Shown here: piece by piece, positions 8,470 through 15,335 of the stretch
Layout of the letters: every line of letters starts with the position of its first letter
How positions within the stretch are numbered: position 1 is the first letter of the stretch
Source of the DNA: Gammaproteobacteria bacterium
Lineage (GTDB): Bacteria; Pseudomonadota; Gammaproteobacteria; Chromatiales; Chromatiaceae
Direction: 5' to 3'
NCBI GenBank assembly: GCA_029287695.1
Contig: JARFQQ010000108.1
Span: forward strand, 1 to 20,205
Length of the DNA stretch: 20,205 nt
Program-made: the position numbers and the translations under genes
The notes under the pieces: generated by a model
What the model saw: the letters and a program-made list of their open reading frames with translations, nothing else
What the model was told of the DNA's origin: nothing
Database searches by the model: none

Positions 8470-9375
8470 ATGAAAATCGCCATACTCTCCCGCAACAGGA
8501 ACCTCTATTCGACCCGCCGCCTCATCGAAGCAGCCCGCGAACAGGGACACGAAGTGCGCGTCATCGACGTTCTGCGTTGCTACATGAACATCGTCTCCAA
8601 CAACCCGACCATTCACTACAGGGGCGAGACACTCGAAAAATTCGATGCCGTCATTCCACGCATCGGCGCGTCCGTGACCTTCTACGGCTCGGCCGTACTG
8701 CGGCAGTTCGAGATTATGGGTGTCTACCCGCTCAATGAGTCTGTTGCCATCACCCGTTCACGCGACAAACTGCGCTCCATGCAGCTGCTCTCGCGCAAAG
8801 GGCTCGGACTGCCCGTCACGGGTTTCGCCAACAAGCCTGACGACGTCAAGGACCTGATCAAGCTCGTCGGCGGAGCCCCGCTGGTCATCAAGCTCCTCGA
8901 GGGCACCCAGGGAATAGGCGTGGTACTGGCCGAAACCCAGAAAGCGGCCGAAAGCGTCATCGAGGGCTTCATGGGCGTCAAGGCTGACATCCTGATCCAG
9001 GAATACATCAAGGAGGCAAAAGGGGCTGATATCCGCTGTTTCGTCATCGACGGCAAGGTCGTCGCTGCCATGAAGCGCCAGGCCGCGCCCGGCGAGTTCC
9101 GCTCCAACCTGCATCGTGGCGGCTCCGCCGAGCTCATCCGGATCACCCCGGAAGAGCGTTCGACGGCCGTGCGCGCCGCACGCACCATGGGGCTCAACGT
9201 TGCGGGTGTCGACCTGCTGCGTTCCAATCACGGACCGGTGATCATGGAGGTCAACTCCTCGCCCGGGCTGCAGGGCATCGAGGCGGCAACAGGCAAGGAT
9301 GTTGCCGGCATGATTATCAAGTTCATCGGCGATAACGCCAGGCCGGGCAAAACCCGGACACGCGGCAAGGGCTGA
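8470..9375 (+). CDS. rimK: RimK, ATP-grasp alpha-L-glutamate ligase acting on ribosomal protein S6
   Basis: Adds glutamate residues to the C-terminus of ribosomal protein S6 (RpsF) using ATP, and in E. coli can also make poly-glutamate. The 301-residue length is essentially that of E. coli RimK (300). ATP-grasp landmarks fall at the same positions as in that enzyme: K100, K141 in [13 protein letters not shown], and Mg/Mn ligands D248, E260 and N262 in the [15 protein letters not shown] region. The C-terminus adds a short basic tail ([11 protein letters not shown]). No strong Shine-Dalgarno precedes the ATG. The next gene begins 17 bases after the stop, so the three rim-cluster genes are probably co-transcribed. 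Confidence 0.95.
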   Translation: MKIAILSRNRNLYSTRRLIEAAREQGHEVRVIDVLRCYMNIVSNNPTIHYRGETLEKFDAVIPRIGASVTFYGSAVLRQFEIMGVYPLNESVAITRSRDKLRSMQLLSRKGLGLPVTGFANKPDDVKDLIKLVGGAPLVIKLLEGTQGIGVVLAETQKAAESVIEGFMGVKADILIQEYIKEAKGADIRCFVIDGKVVAAMKRQAAPGEFRSNLHRGGSAELIRITPEERSTAVRAARTMGLNVAGVDLLRSNHGPVIMEVNSSPGLQGIEAATGKDVAGMIIKFIGDNARPGKTRTRGKG

Positions 9376-9391
9376 GACAGGAGCCTGCCGG

Positions 9392-10465
9392 ATGCCTGTG
9401 CGCAAATCCCGCAACAAGGCGTTCGAACTCGGCGGCATCAGGATCGAACCGGGCCAGCACCGGTACATCGAGCTGCCGCTGCCCGTGCTCTACACGCATT
9501 CCAATGTCTTCATGCCGGTGCATGTTGCCGTCGGCAAGGAAGCGGGACCCGTCATGTTCATCAGCGCAGCTGTCCACGGCGACGAAATCAATGGTGTCGA
9601 GATCATCCGCCGTGTCATCAACGCCAAAGCAGTCAAGCGCCTCAAGGGAACACTGGTCAGCGTTCCGGTCGTCAATGTCTACGGCTTCATCAACAAGTCA
9701 CGCTACCTGCCTGACCGGCGAGACCTCAACCGTTCATTTCCGGGTTCCGAACAAGGCTCCATGGCCGCGAAGCTGGCTCACCTCTTCCTGCAGGAAATCA
9801 CCAGAAAATGTGATTACGGGATCGATCTGCATACGGCGGCCATCGGGCGCGATAATCTTCCCCAGATCCGGGCGCGCATTCAGGGTGATGAAAAACTGGC
9901 CGGGCTCGCATCGGCCTTCGGCGCACCGGTCATCCTGGATGCAGGATTCCGCGAGGGCTCCTTGCGGCAATCAGCGGCAAAGGAGAATTGCAACATCCTC
10001 CTTTACGAGGCGGGAGAGGCGCTGCGCTTCGACGAACTCTGTATCCGGGGAGGCGTCAAGGGAATTATCAACGTCATGCGACATATCGGCATGCTCCCGG
10101 CCTCGCGGCGCCGCAAGCAAGCTATCGAACCTGCCGTGGCGCATTCCAGCCGCTGGGTCCGTACGCCGCGGAGCGGCATTCTGCGAACGACCTGCCCGAT
10201 GGGCAAACGCATCCACAAGAATGATGTTCTCGGCTATGTCTCGGATCCCTTCGGTACGTCGGAGGTCGCCGTGCACGCACCCGTCAACGGCATGATCATC
10301 GGCAAGACAACCCTTCCACTTGTCCATGAGGGTGAGGCAATTTTTCATATCGCCCGTTTCGATGCACTCGGAGACGCCGAAGCCGTGCTTGAGTCCTTCC
10401 AGAACGAGATCGACCCGGTGGATAACGAAGTACCGGGACCGGAAGACGAACCGATGATTTTCTGA
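9392..10465 (+). CDS. AstE/AspA-like zinc hydrolase (succinylglutamate desuccinylase/aspartoacylase family)
   Basis: Cytosolic zinc-dependent amidohydrolase-type protein of 357 residues (PF04952, related to M14 carboxypeptidases). Zinc ligands are visible as H62 and E65 in AAVHGDEINGVE and H147 in IDLHTAA. The substrate-binding loop NVYGF...RRDLNRSFPG (about 95-118) and the catalytic glutamate (probably E206 in LLYEAGEA) are present. Residues of about 255-340 look like a lipoyl-type beta domain (VHAPVNGMIIGKTTL), usual for the long form. Family members cleave N-acyl-aspartate or N-succinyl-glutamate. No arginine-catabolism genes are nearby and it follows rimK, so removing or trimming glutamyl tags is a reasonable but unproven job. 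An AGGAG (9379-9383) precedes the ATG. Confidence 0.88.
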   Translation: MPVRKSRNKAFELGGIRIEPGQHRYIELPLPVLYTHSNVFMPVHVAVGKEAGPVMFISAAVHGDEINGVEIIRRVINAKAVKRLKGTLVSVPVVNVYGFINKSRYLPDRRDLNRSFPGSEQGSMAAKLAHLFLQEITRKCDYGIDLHTAAIGRDNLPQIRARIQGDEKLAGLASAFGAPVILDAGFREGSLRQSAAKENCNILLYEAGEALRFDELCIRGGVKGIINVMRHIGMLPASRRRKQAIEPAVAHSSRWVRTPRSGILRTTCPMGKRIHKNDVLGYVSDPFGTSEVAVHAPVNGMIIGKTTLPLVHEGEAIFHIARFDALGDAEAVLESFQNEIDPVDNEVPGPEDEPMIF

Positions 10466-10590
10466 CAGCCGGCAGGCGCCGTGCCACCCTGCCCCGCTGG
10501 CAATCGACAGTTCTCACCATCAACCAGCAGAAGAACATCCCGGATGCCATCGGGCGAATGACACGCCCAGGTGAGCGGCATCAGCACGGT

Positions 10591-10619
10591 TTATAGATGC
10601 GGATCTATCAGTATATAAT
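10591..10619 (+). promoter_or_regulatory. Candidate promoter of the SulP gene with an internal 16-bp dyad
   Basis: A perfect TATAAT (10614-10619) lies 17 bases downstream of a weak -35 (TTATAG, 10591-10596). The dyad ATAGAT-GCGG-ATCTAT (10593-10608) overlaps the -35 and the spacer, where a repressor could block RNA polymerase. Apart from this and a strong ribosome site, the 225-base gap between 10465 and 10691 shows nothing I can name. Confidence 0.4.
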
Positions 10620-10690
10620 GTAATATTGATTTGCCATAAAGCCCCCGTCAGGGAAGACTGGGTGGTTGTGTTTTCCGAGGGGAGATAGTC

Positions 10691-12820
10691 GTGCAAGCAG
10701 TACTTTTCCGGCTTTTGCCGTTCCTACGCTGGTTTCCCATGACACGGAACGGCCTCAGAGCCGACCTGGTTGCGGGAATAACCGTGGCGCTGGTACTTGT
10801 GCCACAGAGCATGGCCTATGCGCAGCTGGCTGGCCTGCCCGTAGTGTACGGCCTTTACTCCTCCTTCATTCCTGTCATCATCGCCTCACTCTGGGGATCC
10901 TCCAGCCAGCTTCATACCGGCCCCGTGGCAATGCTCTCGCTCATGTCCGCGGCTGCATTGATTCCCCTTGCAAATCCGGGGTCAGCCAGTTTTATCGAAC
11001 TGTCCATCATGCTGGCACTGATGGTTGGCGTCTTGCGGCTGTTACTCGGCCTGCTCAGCCTGGGTGCTATCGTCAACATGCTCTCCAGCCCCGTGATTGT
11101 GGGCTTTACGAATGCAGCTGCACTGATCATCGGGCTCTCACAGCTCAGCAAGGTGCTGGGAGTCCCGTTTCCGCGCACAGAATCCTATCTGGCCGACCTC
11201 TGGCGCGTCCTTCGCCAGGTATCGGACACACATCTCCCGACACTCGCTTTTGCACTGGGCACATGGCTGCTGATCGCCGGATTGCGCCGCTATCGCCCGA
11301 GCCTGCCCGGCGTACTCTTTGCGGTCATTCTCGCGACGCTCGCCAGTGCCTTCATCAGTTTTGAAAACAAGACCACGGTCAAAAGCATCCAGATCGCCGA
11401 TCCGGTGCTGCTCTCCAAGATGATCAAGCTCGACAGTGCGCAGAAGCGCATGGAAGAGATCACGACCGAGCTCGCCAGCCTCAGTCGTCATGCCGATGTG
11501 GTGGAGCGTGACGGAGACCTGACTGCGGTCGCAGGAGCAGCCGAAGTACGCTCCGGCATCCCGGCGCTGGAATTCGAACAGGCGCAGAAAAAGCGCGAAA
11601 TGATCCAGCTGGGACTCGAGTTGCATCATCTGAAATTGCGCGAGGTCGAACAGCCGGATTCAGAAGCACTCTATTTTGCTGAAGACAACACCCCTGATAC
11701 GCGTGCCGAACAGGGCAAGATCTGGCGATTCCAGGGCGTGAGTGATGGCAAGGTGACCCTCTCCGCCGGCGGTGACGTCGTGGGCATCATACCTGCCGGC
11801 TTGCCTAGCTTTCAGACGCCGGTAGTGCAGTGGGACCTGGTACTCGCGCTGCTCCCGGCGGCACTCGTCATGGCCCTCATCGGCTTCATGGAAGCCACCT
11901 CGATCTCCAAGGCAATCGCAACCGATACCGGCGAGCGTGTCAGTGCCAACAAGGAGTTGATCGGCCAGGGGCTTGCGAATATTGCGGGCAGCTTCTTCAG
12001 CGCATTCACGGTCAGCGGTTCTTTCTCGCGATCGGCGGTGGCAGCGCGTTCCGGCGCAAAAACCGGCTTGTTCGCTATCATCAGTGCGCTTGCCGTGGTA
12101 CTGGTGCTCCTGTTCTTCACCGAGTATCTCTACCACCTGCCACAGGCGGTGCTCGCGGTGATCGTCATGATGGCGGTCTTCAGCCTTATCCGCATCAAGC
12201 CGCTCGTGCAGGCATGGAAGGTCGACAAGGTCGGTGCATTGACCGGTGTCATTACCTTTGTGGCCACACTCGTGATGGCGCCGGCCATCGCGAACGGCAT
12301 CCTGATCGGCGTCGGCCTGACCATACTCATTTGCCTGGTTCGCACAATGAAACCACGCGCGGATATTGTCTCCCGCAAACCGGACGGGACCCTTGGCGGC
12401 ATCCAGGCAAACAACCTGACTCCCATCAGTGAACACTTCGTGCCAGTACGCTTTGACGGCTCGCTGACATTCGTCAATGTCGCCTATTTTGAGGACATCA
12501 TCCTCGAGGCGTTATCCGATTTCCCCAAGGCCAGGGCCATACTCGTTGTTGGCAGTGCGATCAACGAGATTGACGCTTCTGGCGAAGAGAAGGTTCGCGA
12601 GGTTGCAGAACGTCTGCAGCAACGCGGTGTGAAGCTGATGTTCAGTGGCCTCAAGCATCAGGTACGGCGCCTGCTGGAACGCGCCGGCGTGGTCGAGCTT
12701 CTCGGTCGAGAAGCCTTTTTCCCTGACAAGGAGACCGCGCTGCGATCGCTTTGTATGACTTATGGTGAATGCACTGAGGGAAGCACAAGGCAGCCGAGGC
12801 TGAACGAAGCGCCGTCCTGA
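10691..12820 (+). CDS. SulP/SLC26-family anion transporter with STAS domain and a large inserted loop
   Basis: Inner-membrane sulfate/bicarbonate-type anion transporter of 709 residues. The first half has the SulP signature (LVPQSMAYAQLAGLPVVYGLYSSF). Membrane helices resume at LALLPAALVMALIGFMEATSISKA, and the C-terminus from about residue 565 is a cytosolic STAS domain with NEIDASGEEK. Between helices 7 and 8 there is an extra segment of about 135 residues (225-360), highly charged, with two helices likely to form coiled coil and then a short beta-rich part. It ends where the usual VVGxIPAGLPSF resumes. By the family's topology this loop would face the periplasm. The GTG start is fixed by a strong ribosome site (GAGGGGAGA, 10677-10685). 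Substrate is not inferable; no carbonic anhydrase or sulfur-assimilation gene is adjacent. Confidence 0.92.
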   Translation: MQAVLFRLLPFLRWFPMTRNGLRADLVAGITVALVLVPQSMAYAQLAGLPVVYGLYSSFIPVIIASLWGSSSQLHTGPVAMLSLMSAAALIPLANPGSASFIELSIMLALMVGVLRLLLGLLSLGAIVNMLSSPVIVGFTNAAALIIGLSQLSKVLGVPFPRTESYLADLWRVLRQVSDTHLPTLAFALGTWLLIAGLRRYRPSLPGVLFAVILATLASAFISFENKTTVKSIQIADPVLLSKMIKLDSAQKRMEEITTELASLSRHADVVERDGDLTAVAGAAEVRSGIPALEFEQAQKKREMIQLGLELHHLKLREVEQPDSEALYFAEDNTPDTRAEQGKIWRFQGVSDGKVTLSAGGDVVGIIPAGLPSFQTPVVQWDLVLALLPAALVMALIGFMEATSISKAIATDTGERVSANKELIGQGLANIAGSFFSAFTVSGSFSRSAVAARSGAKTGLFAIISALAVVLVLLFFTEYLYHLPQAVLAVIVMMAVFSLIRIKPLVQAWKVDKVGALTGVITFVATLVMAPAIANGILIGVGLTILICLVRTMKPRADIVSRKPDGTLGGIQANNLTPISEHFVPVRFDGSLTFVNVAYFEDIILEALSDFPKARAILVVGSAINEIDASGEEKVREVAERLQQRGVKLMFSGLKHQVRRLLERAGVVELLGREAFFPDKETALRSLCMTYGECTEGSTRQPRLNEAPS

Positions 12821-12972
12821 TCCGGCAAGGCTCAAAGAGGGATCCGTTACGCTTCCATCTGCCAGGGACTGTCAGGCGGCTTCCCGGAAACGCGCGGGCT
12901 GTTCCGGGACCAGCCATCCTGCCGCGCAGGGGCCCGCGGATTTTCAGACAGAAGCACCGGTCACCCTATCGG

Positions 12973-12981
12973 TGCTATAGT
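12973..12981 (+). promoter_or_regulatory. Candidate extended -10 promoter of the cytochrome c gene
   Basis: TGCTATAGT is an extended -10 element (TGN plus TATAGT, 12976-12981) about 35 bases ahead of the ATG. A 7-bp inverted repeat (AGCACCG 12953-12959, CGGTGCT 12970-12976) abuts it and lacks a T-run, so it may be an operator and not a terminator. The rest of the 195-base gap after the SulP gene shows no clear terminator. Confidence 0.35.
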
Positions 12982-13015
12982 TGAAAACAGAGTCAGGAGA
13001 AAGAATCCGGATCAC

Positions 13016-13291
13016 ATGAAACCACTTCTTTACGTGCTGGGCACAGCTTTTTCGGGCGTCATGATCGCTTCCTGCGCATCTGTCCCGCCCGGTGATACCT
13101 ATGCATCAGAGGGCGAACGCCTTTATGCCGAGAACTGCTCGCGCTGCCATCGCCAGCCGGAACAGTTTTCCACCCAGGGCAACGAAACACTCAAGCGGAC
13201 CATCAGCAAGGGGACACACAAGATGCCTGCCTTTCCGGACATAACGGCCGAAGAGCAACAGGAGATCATCGCCTACATCCGCAACCTCTGA
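13016..13291 (+). CDS. Small lipid-anchored class I cytochrome c
   Basis: A 91-residue periplasmic electron carrier. The N-terminus is a lipoprotein-type signal with lipobox IASC, placing the lipidated residue at Cys20. One heme site CSRCH (C41, C44, H45) and an axial methionine in KMPAF (M70) define a minimal class I cytochrome c, ending with the family's C-terminal helix (EEQQEIIAYIRNL). The AGGAG at 12995-12999 is rather far (16 bases) from this ATG, but no closer start keeps the signal peptide. It converges on a b561-type cytochrome gene 52 bases away. The two could exchange electrons, although the opposite orientation means they are not one operon. Confidence 0.9.
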   Translation: MKPLLYVLGTAFSGVMIASCASVPPGDTYASEGERLYAENCSRCHRQPEQFSTQGNETLKRTISKGTHKMPAFPDITAEEQQEIIAYIRNL

Positions 13292-13300
13292 CACGGCCAG

Positions 13301-13318
13301 GCCGCAGTCCTGCGCGGC
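13301..13318. terminator. Weak hairpin between the convergent cytochrome genes
   Basis: GCCGC and GCGGC form a 5-bp stem with an 8-base loop, followed rightward only by GTTCCTTTC, which is not a real T-run. It lies where a two-way terminator would be expected, but the signal is poor. Confidence 0.25.
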
Positions 13319-13343
13319 GTTCCTTTCACCCAGCGAGGGATTT

Positions 13344-14006
13344 CTACCGGTCCTTCTTGCGATCACGCCCGATATTGTCAATCGAAACAGCGGGGAATTG
13401 CTTGCCGGGCCCGGCAAGGTCCTGCCTCTCCGTGTCGAACAACTTGTAGCCGTTGAGCATGGCGGAGACATCCCCCCGCTTACCCCTGATGTCCTGCAGA
13501 ATCACCGTAAGGATATGAAAAAGCGCCAAACCGGTAATGATCCCGGCGAAGGCGCGATGGATGGATGGCAGATAGATGCCCGCGAATAGCGGATGTTCCT
13601 GCATGAAGAGACCACTGATGGCCATCACGACAAGGAACAGGTAGAGCATGGCATACAACGGAACCCAAAGCGGGTTGTGGCCATACCAGGCCGGCAGGGG
13701 CGACCGGCCAAGCGTGAAATAGAAGATCAGCATCTGCTTCATGGCCGGCAGATTTGTTCCGGATGGAACCAGCGCCTCCCAGCCACCAACTCCCCTGTCC
13801 GAAAACAGCAACCAGATACGCAGCGCCAGGCCAGCCATGAGGACCGACGCGGCATAGCCATGCAGGTCGCCTGCACCGGCAGCCACGCTCGGTGCATTGG
13901 CGACGAGCCAGCCCGTTGCCATCAATACCAGGACAGAAAGCGCGATAGACCAGTGCGCCAGTCGCATCCACTGCGACCAGACAGAAACCCGTTGAAAGTT
14001 GTTCAT
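13344..14006 (-). CDS. b561-type diheme cytochrome b (inner membrane)
   Basis: A 220-residue integral membrane cytochrome with four predicted helices, of the bacterial cytochrome b561/Ni-Fe hydrogenase b-subunit type. Likely heme-binding histidines are H18 (RLAHWSIA), H49 (GDLHGYA), H150 (SIHRAFAG) and H164 (ALFHILTV), in helices 1, 2, 3 and 4. The C-terminal 40 residues are soluble and basic. The ATG at 14006 is chosen because it starts directly before helix 1 and has GGGAA just upstream; the reading frame is open 24 codons further. Such proteins pass electrons from quinol or a partner dehydrogenase to soluble c-type cytochromes. The partner is not certain, but a small cytochrome c gene lies opposite. 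No hydrogenase or formate dehydrogenase gene is in the window. Confidence 0.88.
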   Translation of the reverse strand: MNNFQRVSVWSQWMRLAHWSIALSVLVLMATGWLVANAPSVAAGAGDLHGYAASVLMAGLALRIWLLFSDRGVGGWEALVPSGTNLPAMKQMLIFYFTLGRSPLPAWYGHNPLWVPLYAMLYLFLVVMAISGLFMQEHPLFAGIYLPSIHRAFAGIITGLALFHILTVILQDIRGKRGDVSAMLNGYKLFDTERQDLAGPGKQFPAVSIDNIGRDRKKDR

Positions 14007-14036
14007 GACATTTCCCGAATGCGTCGGTTTGCGGTG

Positions 14037-14065
14037 ATTATCTGGCAATGAAGCGACTGTGAGAA
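14037..14065 (-). promoter_or_regulatory. Candidate promoter of the cytochrome b gene
   Basis: On the minus strand TTCTCA (14060-14065) and GATAAT (14037-14042) are 17 bases apart (4/6 and 5/6 matches). The leader would be about 25 bases to the ATG at 14006. This suggests the cytochrome gene is not only read through from the upstream kinase gene, 151 bases away. Confidence 0.35.
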
Positions 14066-14157
14066 GCCCGGCCATCACCGCATGGCGGTCGTTTGAGAAA
14101 TATCATGCCATCCGGTTCCATGTCGACGAGACTCCCGGCAGGAATAGCGGGCCGGCA

Positions 14158-15165
14158 TCAATCCTCTTGAGCCCGGGCTGTTTCCAGGAGAGGCCTCACG
14201 CGGATGGTAATGAGATCGGCAAGACTCGAAAAATCCGGGTAACGCTCAGCCATTTCGACAATGTAATCGAGAACCAGCGGGATATCTGCGAGGTAGCCGG
14301 CCTTGCCATCGCGGCGATAAAGACGCGCAAAGATGCCTGCTACCTTGATATGGCGCTGCAGGCCCATGAGGTCGAACCACTTCTGAAGCTGCAGTTTCTG
14401 CGCCTCATTGATCAGGCCGGACTGCCGTGCCAGCTCCGCATAATCCGCCACCCAGCGGTCGACCTGTTCCAGCGGCCAGCGAATATAGGCATCCTTGAGC
14501 AGGGAGACAAGGTCATAGGTGATCGGCCCCCTGACGGCATCCTGGAAATCGATGATACCCGGCGGGTGTGAGTCAGTCAGCATCAGATTACGCGAGTGAT
14601 AATCACGGTGCACGAAGCATTGCGGCTGCTCGAGTGCATTCTCCACCAGGCGAGTAAAAAGCGTATCGAGCATGGCGTTTTCCTGCACATCCAGTGCAAG
14701 TGCGAGGTGCCTGCCGCAAAGCCACTCGCGGAAGAGCTCCATTTCGAATCGCAGCAAAGCCTCGTCATAGGGCGGCAAACCATCCGACGGTGCGGAGGTC
14801 TGGAAAGCCAGGAGCGCAGCCAGTGCGTCGCCGTAGAGTCGTGCCGCGGAATCCCGGTCCAGCCGGTCGAGATACTGGACATCCCCGAGATCCTCGAGCA
14901 GGAGAAATCCCTGGTCGAGATCCTGCGCGAAGATCTGCGGTACATGCACCCCTGCCGCCTCAAGCCTGCCCGTGACATCGAGAAAGGGGCGACAATCCTC
15001 ATGTTCCGGCGGTGCGTCCATGATGATTCTGGTGATACCCTCATCGCCGGCCACCCGGAAGTAGCGTCTGAAGCTTGCATCGCCGGCGACCTGCTCCAGG
15101 GTATCCGCCCTGAGACCGGCCTGGCGACCAAGCCATGCATGTAGTTGCTCAAATCTGTCTGTCAT
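14158..15165 (-). CDS. amgK: AmgK-like sugar kinase (aminoglycoside phosphotransferase fold)
   Basis: Cytosolic kinase of 335 residues with the APH/choline-kinase fold. The nucleotide loop area is GDASFRRYFRV (about 28-38). The catalytic loop HRDYHSRNL carries D188 and N193, and the metal-binding D206 lies in IIDFQDA. In Pseudomonas a protein of this type, AmgK, phosphorylates N-acetylmuramate and N-acetylglucosamine at the anomeric carbon for cell-wall recycling; its gene sits beside lptD and is followed by murU. Here it is divergent from lptD as expected, but the next gene downstream is a cytochrome b, so murU is missing from its place. The ATG at 15165 aligns with the family start; the frame is open upstream but overlaps the lptD promoter. 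It has no good Shine-Dalgarno. Confidence 0.87.
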   Translation of the reverse strand: MTDRFEQLHAWLGRQAGLRADTLEQVAGDASFRRYFRVAGDEGITRIIMDAPPEHEDCRPFLDVTGRLEAAGVHVPQIFAQDLDQGFLLLEDLGDVQYLDRLDRDSAARLYGDALAALLAFQTSAPSDGLPPYDEALLRFEMELFREWLCGRHLALALDVQENAMLDTLFTRLVENALEQPQCFVHRDYHSRNLMLTDSHPPGIIDFQDAVRGPITYDLVSLLKDAYIRWPLEQVDRWVADYAELARQSGLINEAQKLQLQKWFDLMGLQRHIKVAGIFARLYRRDGKAGYLADIPLVLDYIVEMAERYPDFSSLADLITIRVRPLLETARAQED

Positions 15166-15202
15166 GGGAAACGGGGGCCTGACAAGGAGGAAACCGTTTG
15201 CG

Positions 15203-15208
15203 ATTATA
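15203..15208 (-). promoter_or_regulatory. Candidate -10 element of the amgK-like gene
   Basis: A perfect minus-strand TATAAT in the context GGCTATAATCGC, about 38 bases from the start codon. No convincing -35 is visible. The same 11-base context, GGCTATAATCG, surrounds the -10 of the metal operon at 7867-7872. Confidence 0.4.
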
Positions 15209-15276
15209 GCCCGAGTTGCGACAAGGCTGTCCCGGCCGACCTGCTCCGTAGCTCCTGTAGGGCTGGAGACATTAGC

Positions 15277-15285
15277 TGGTACAAT
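15277..15285 (+). promoter_or_regulatory. Candidate extended -10 promoter of lptD
   Basis: TGGTACAAT is an extended -10 (TGN plus TACAAT). The start point near 15292 would leave about 44 bases of leader to the ATG at 15336. This argues against using the ATG at 15300 for lptD. No sigma-E-type GGAACTT element was recognised, although lptD-surA is sigma-E controlled in E. coli. Confidence 0.4.
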
Positions 15286-15335
15286 CCTGCACAGGGTGGA
15301 TGGTATTCCGTTCGCCAACCACTGCGCCACCCGAT

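Noticed and set aside
10466..10530. GC-rich inverted segments after the zinc hydrolase gene as a terminator
   Set aside because: Pairing is interrupted and no T-run follows.
10666..11364. A 232-codon plus-strand frame starting before the SulP gene
   Set aside because: Out of frame with SulP, lacks a family match, and the strong ribosome site fits the GTG at 10691.
11660..12436. A 258-codon antisense frame within the SulP gene
   Set aside because: Composition (His/Asp/Arg/Gln rich) is that of a shadow frame, and the sense strand encodes conserved SulP helices here.
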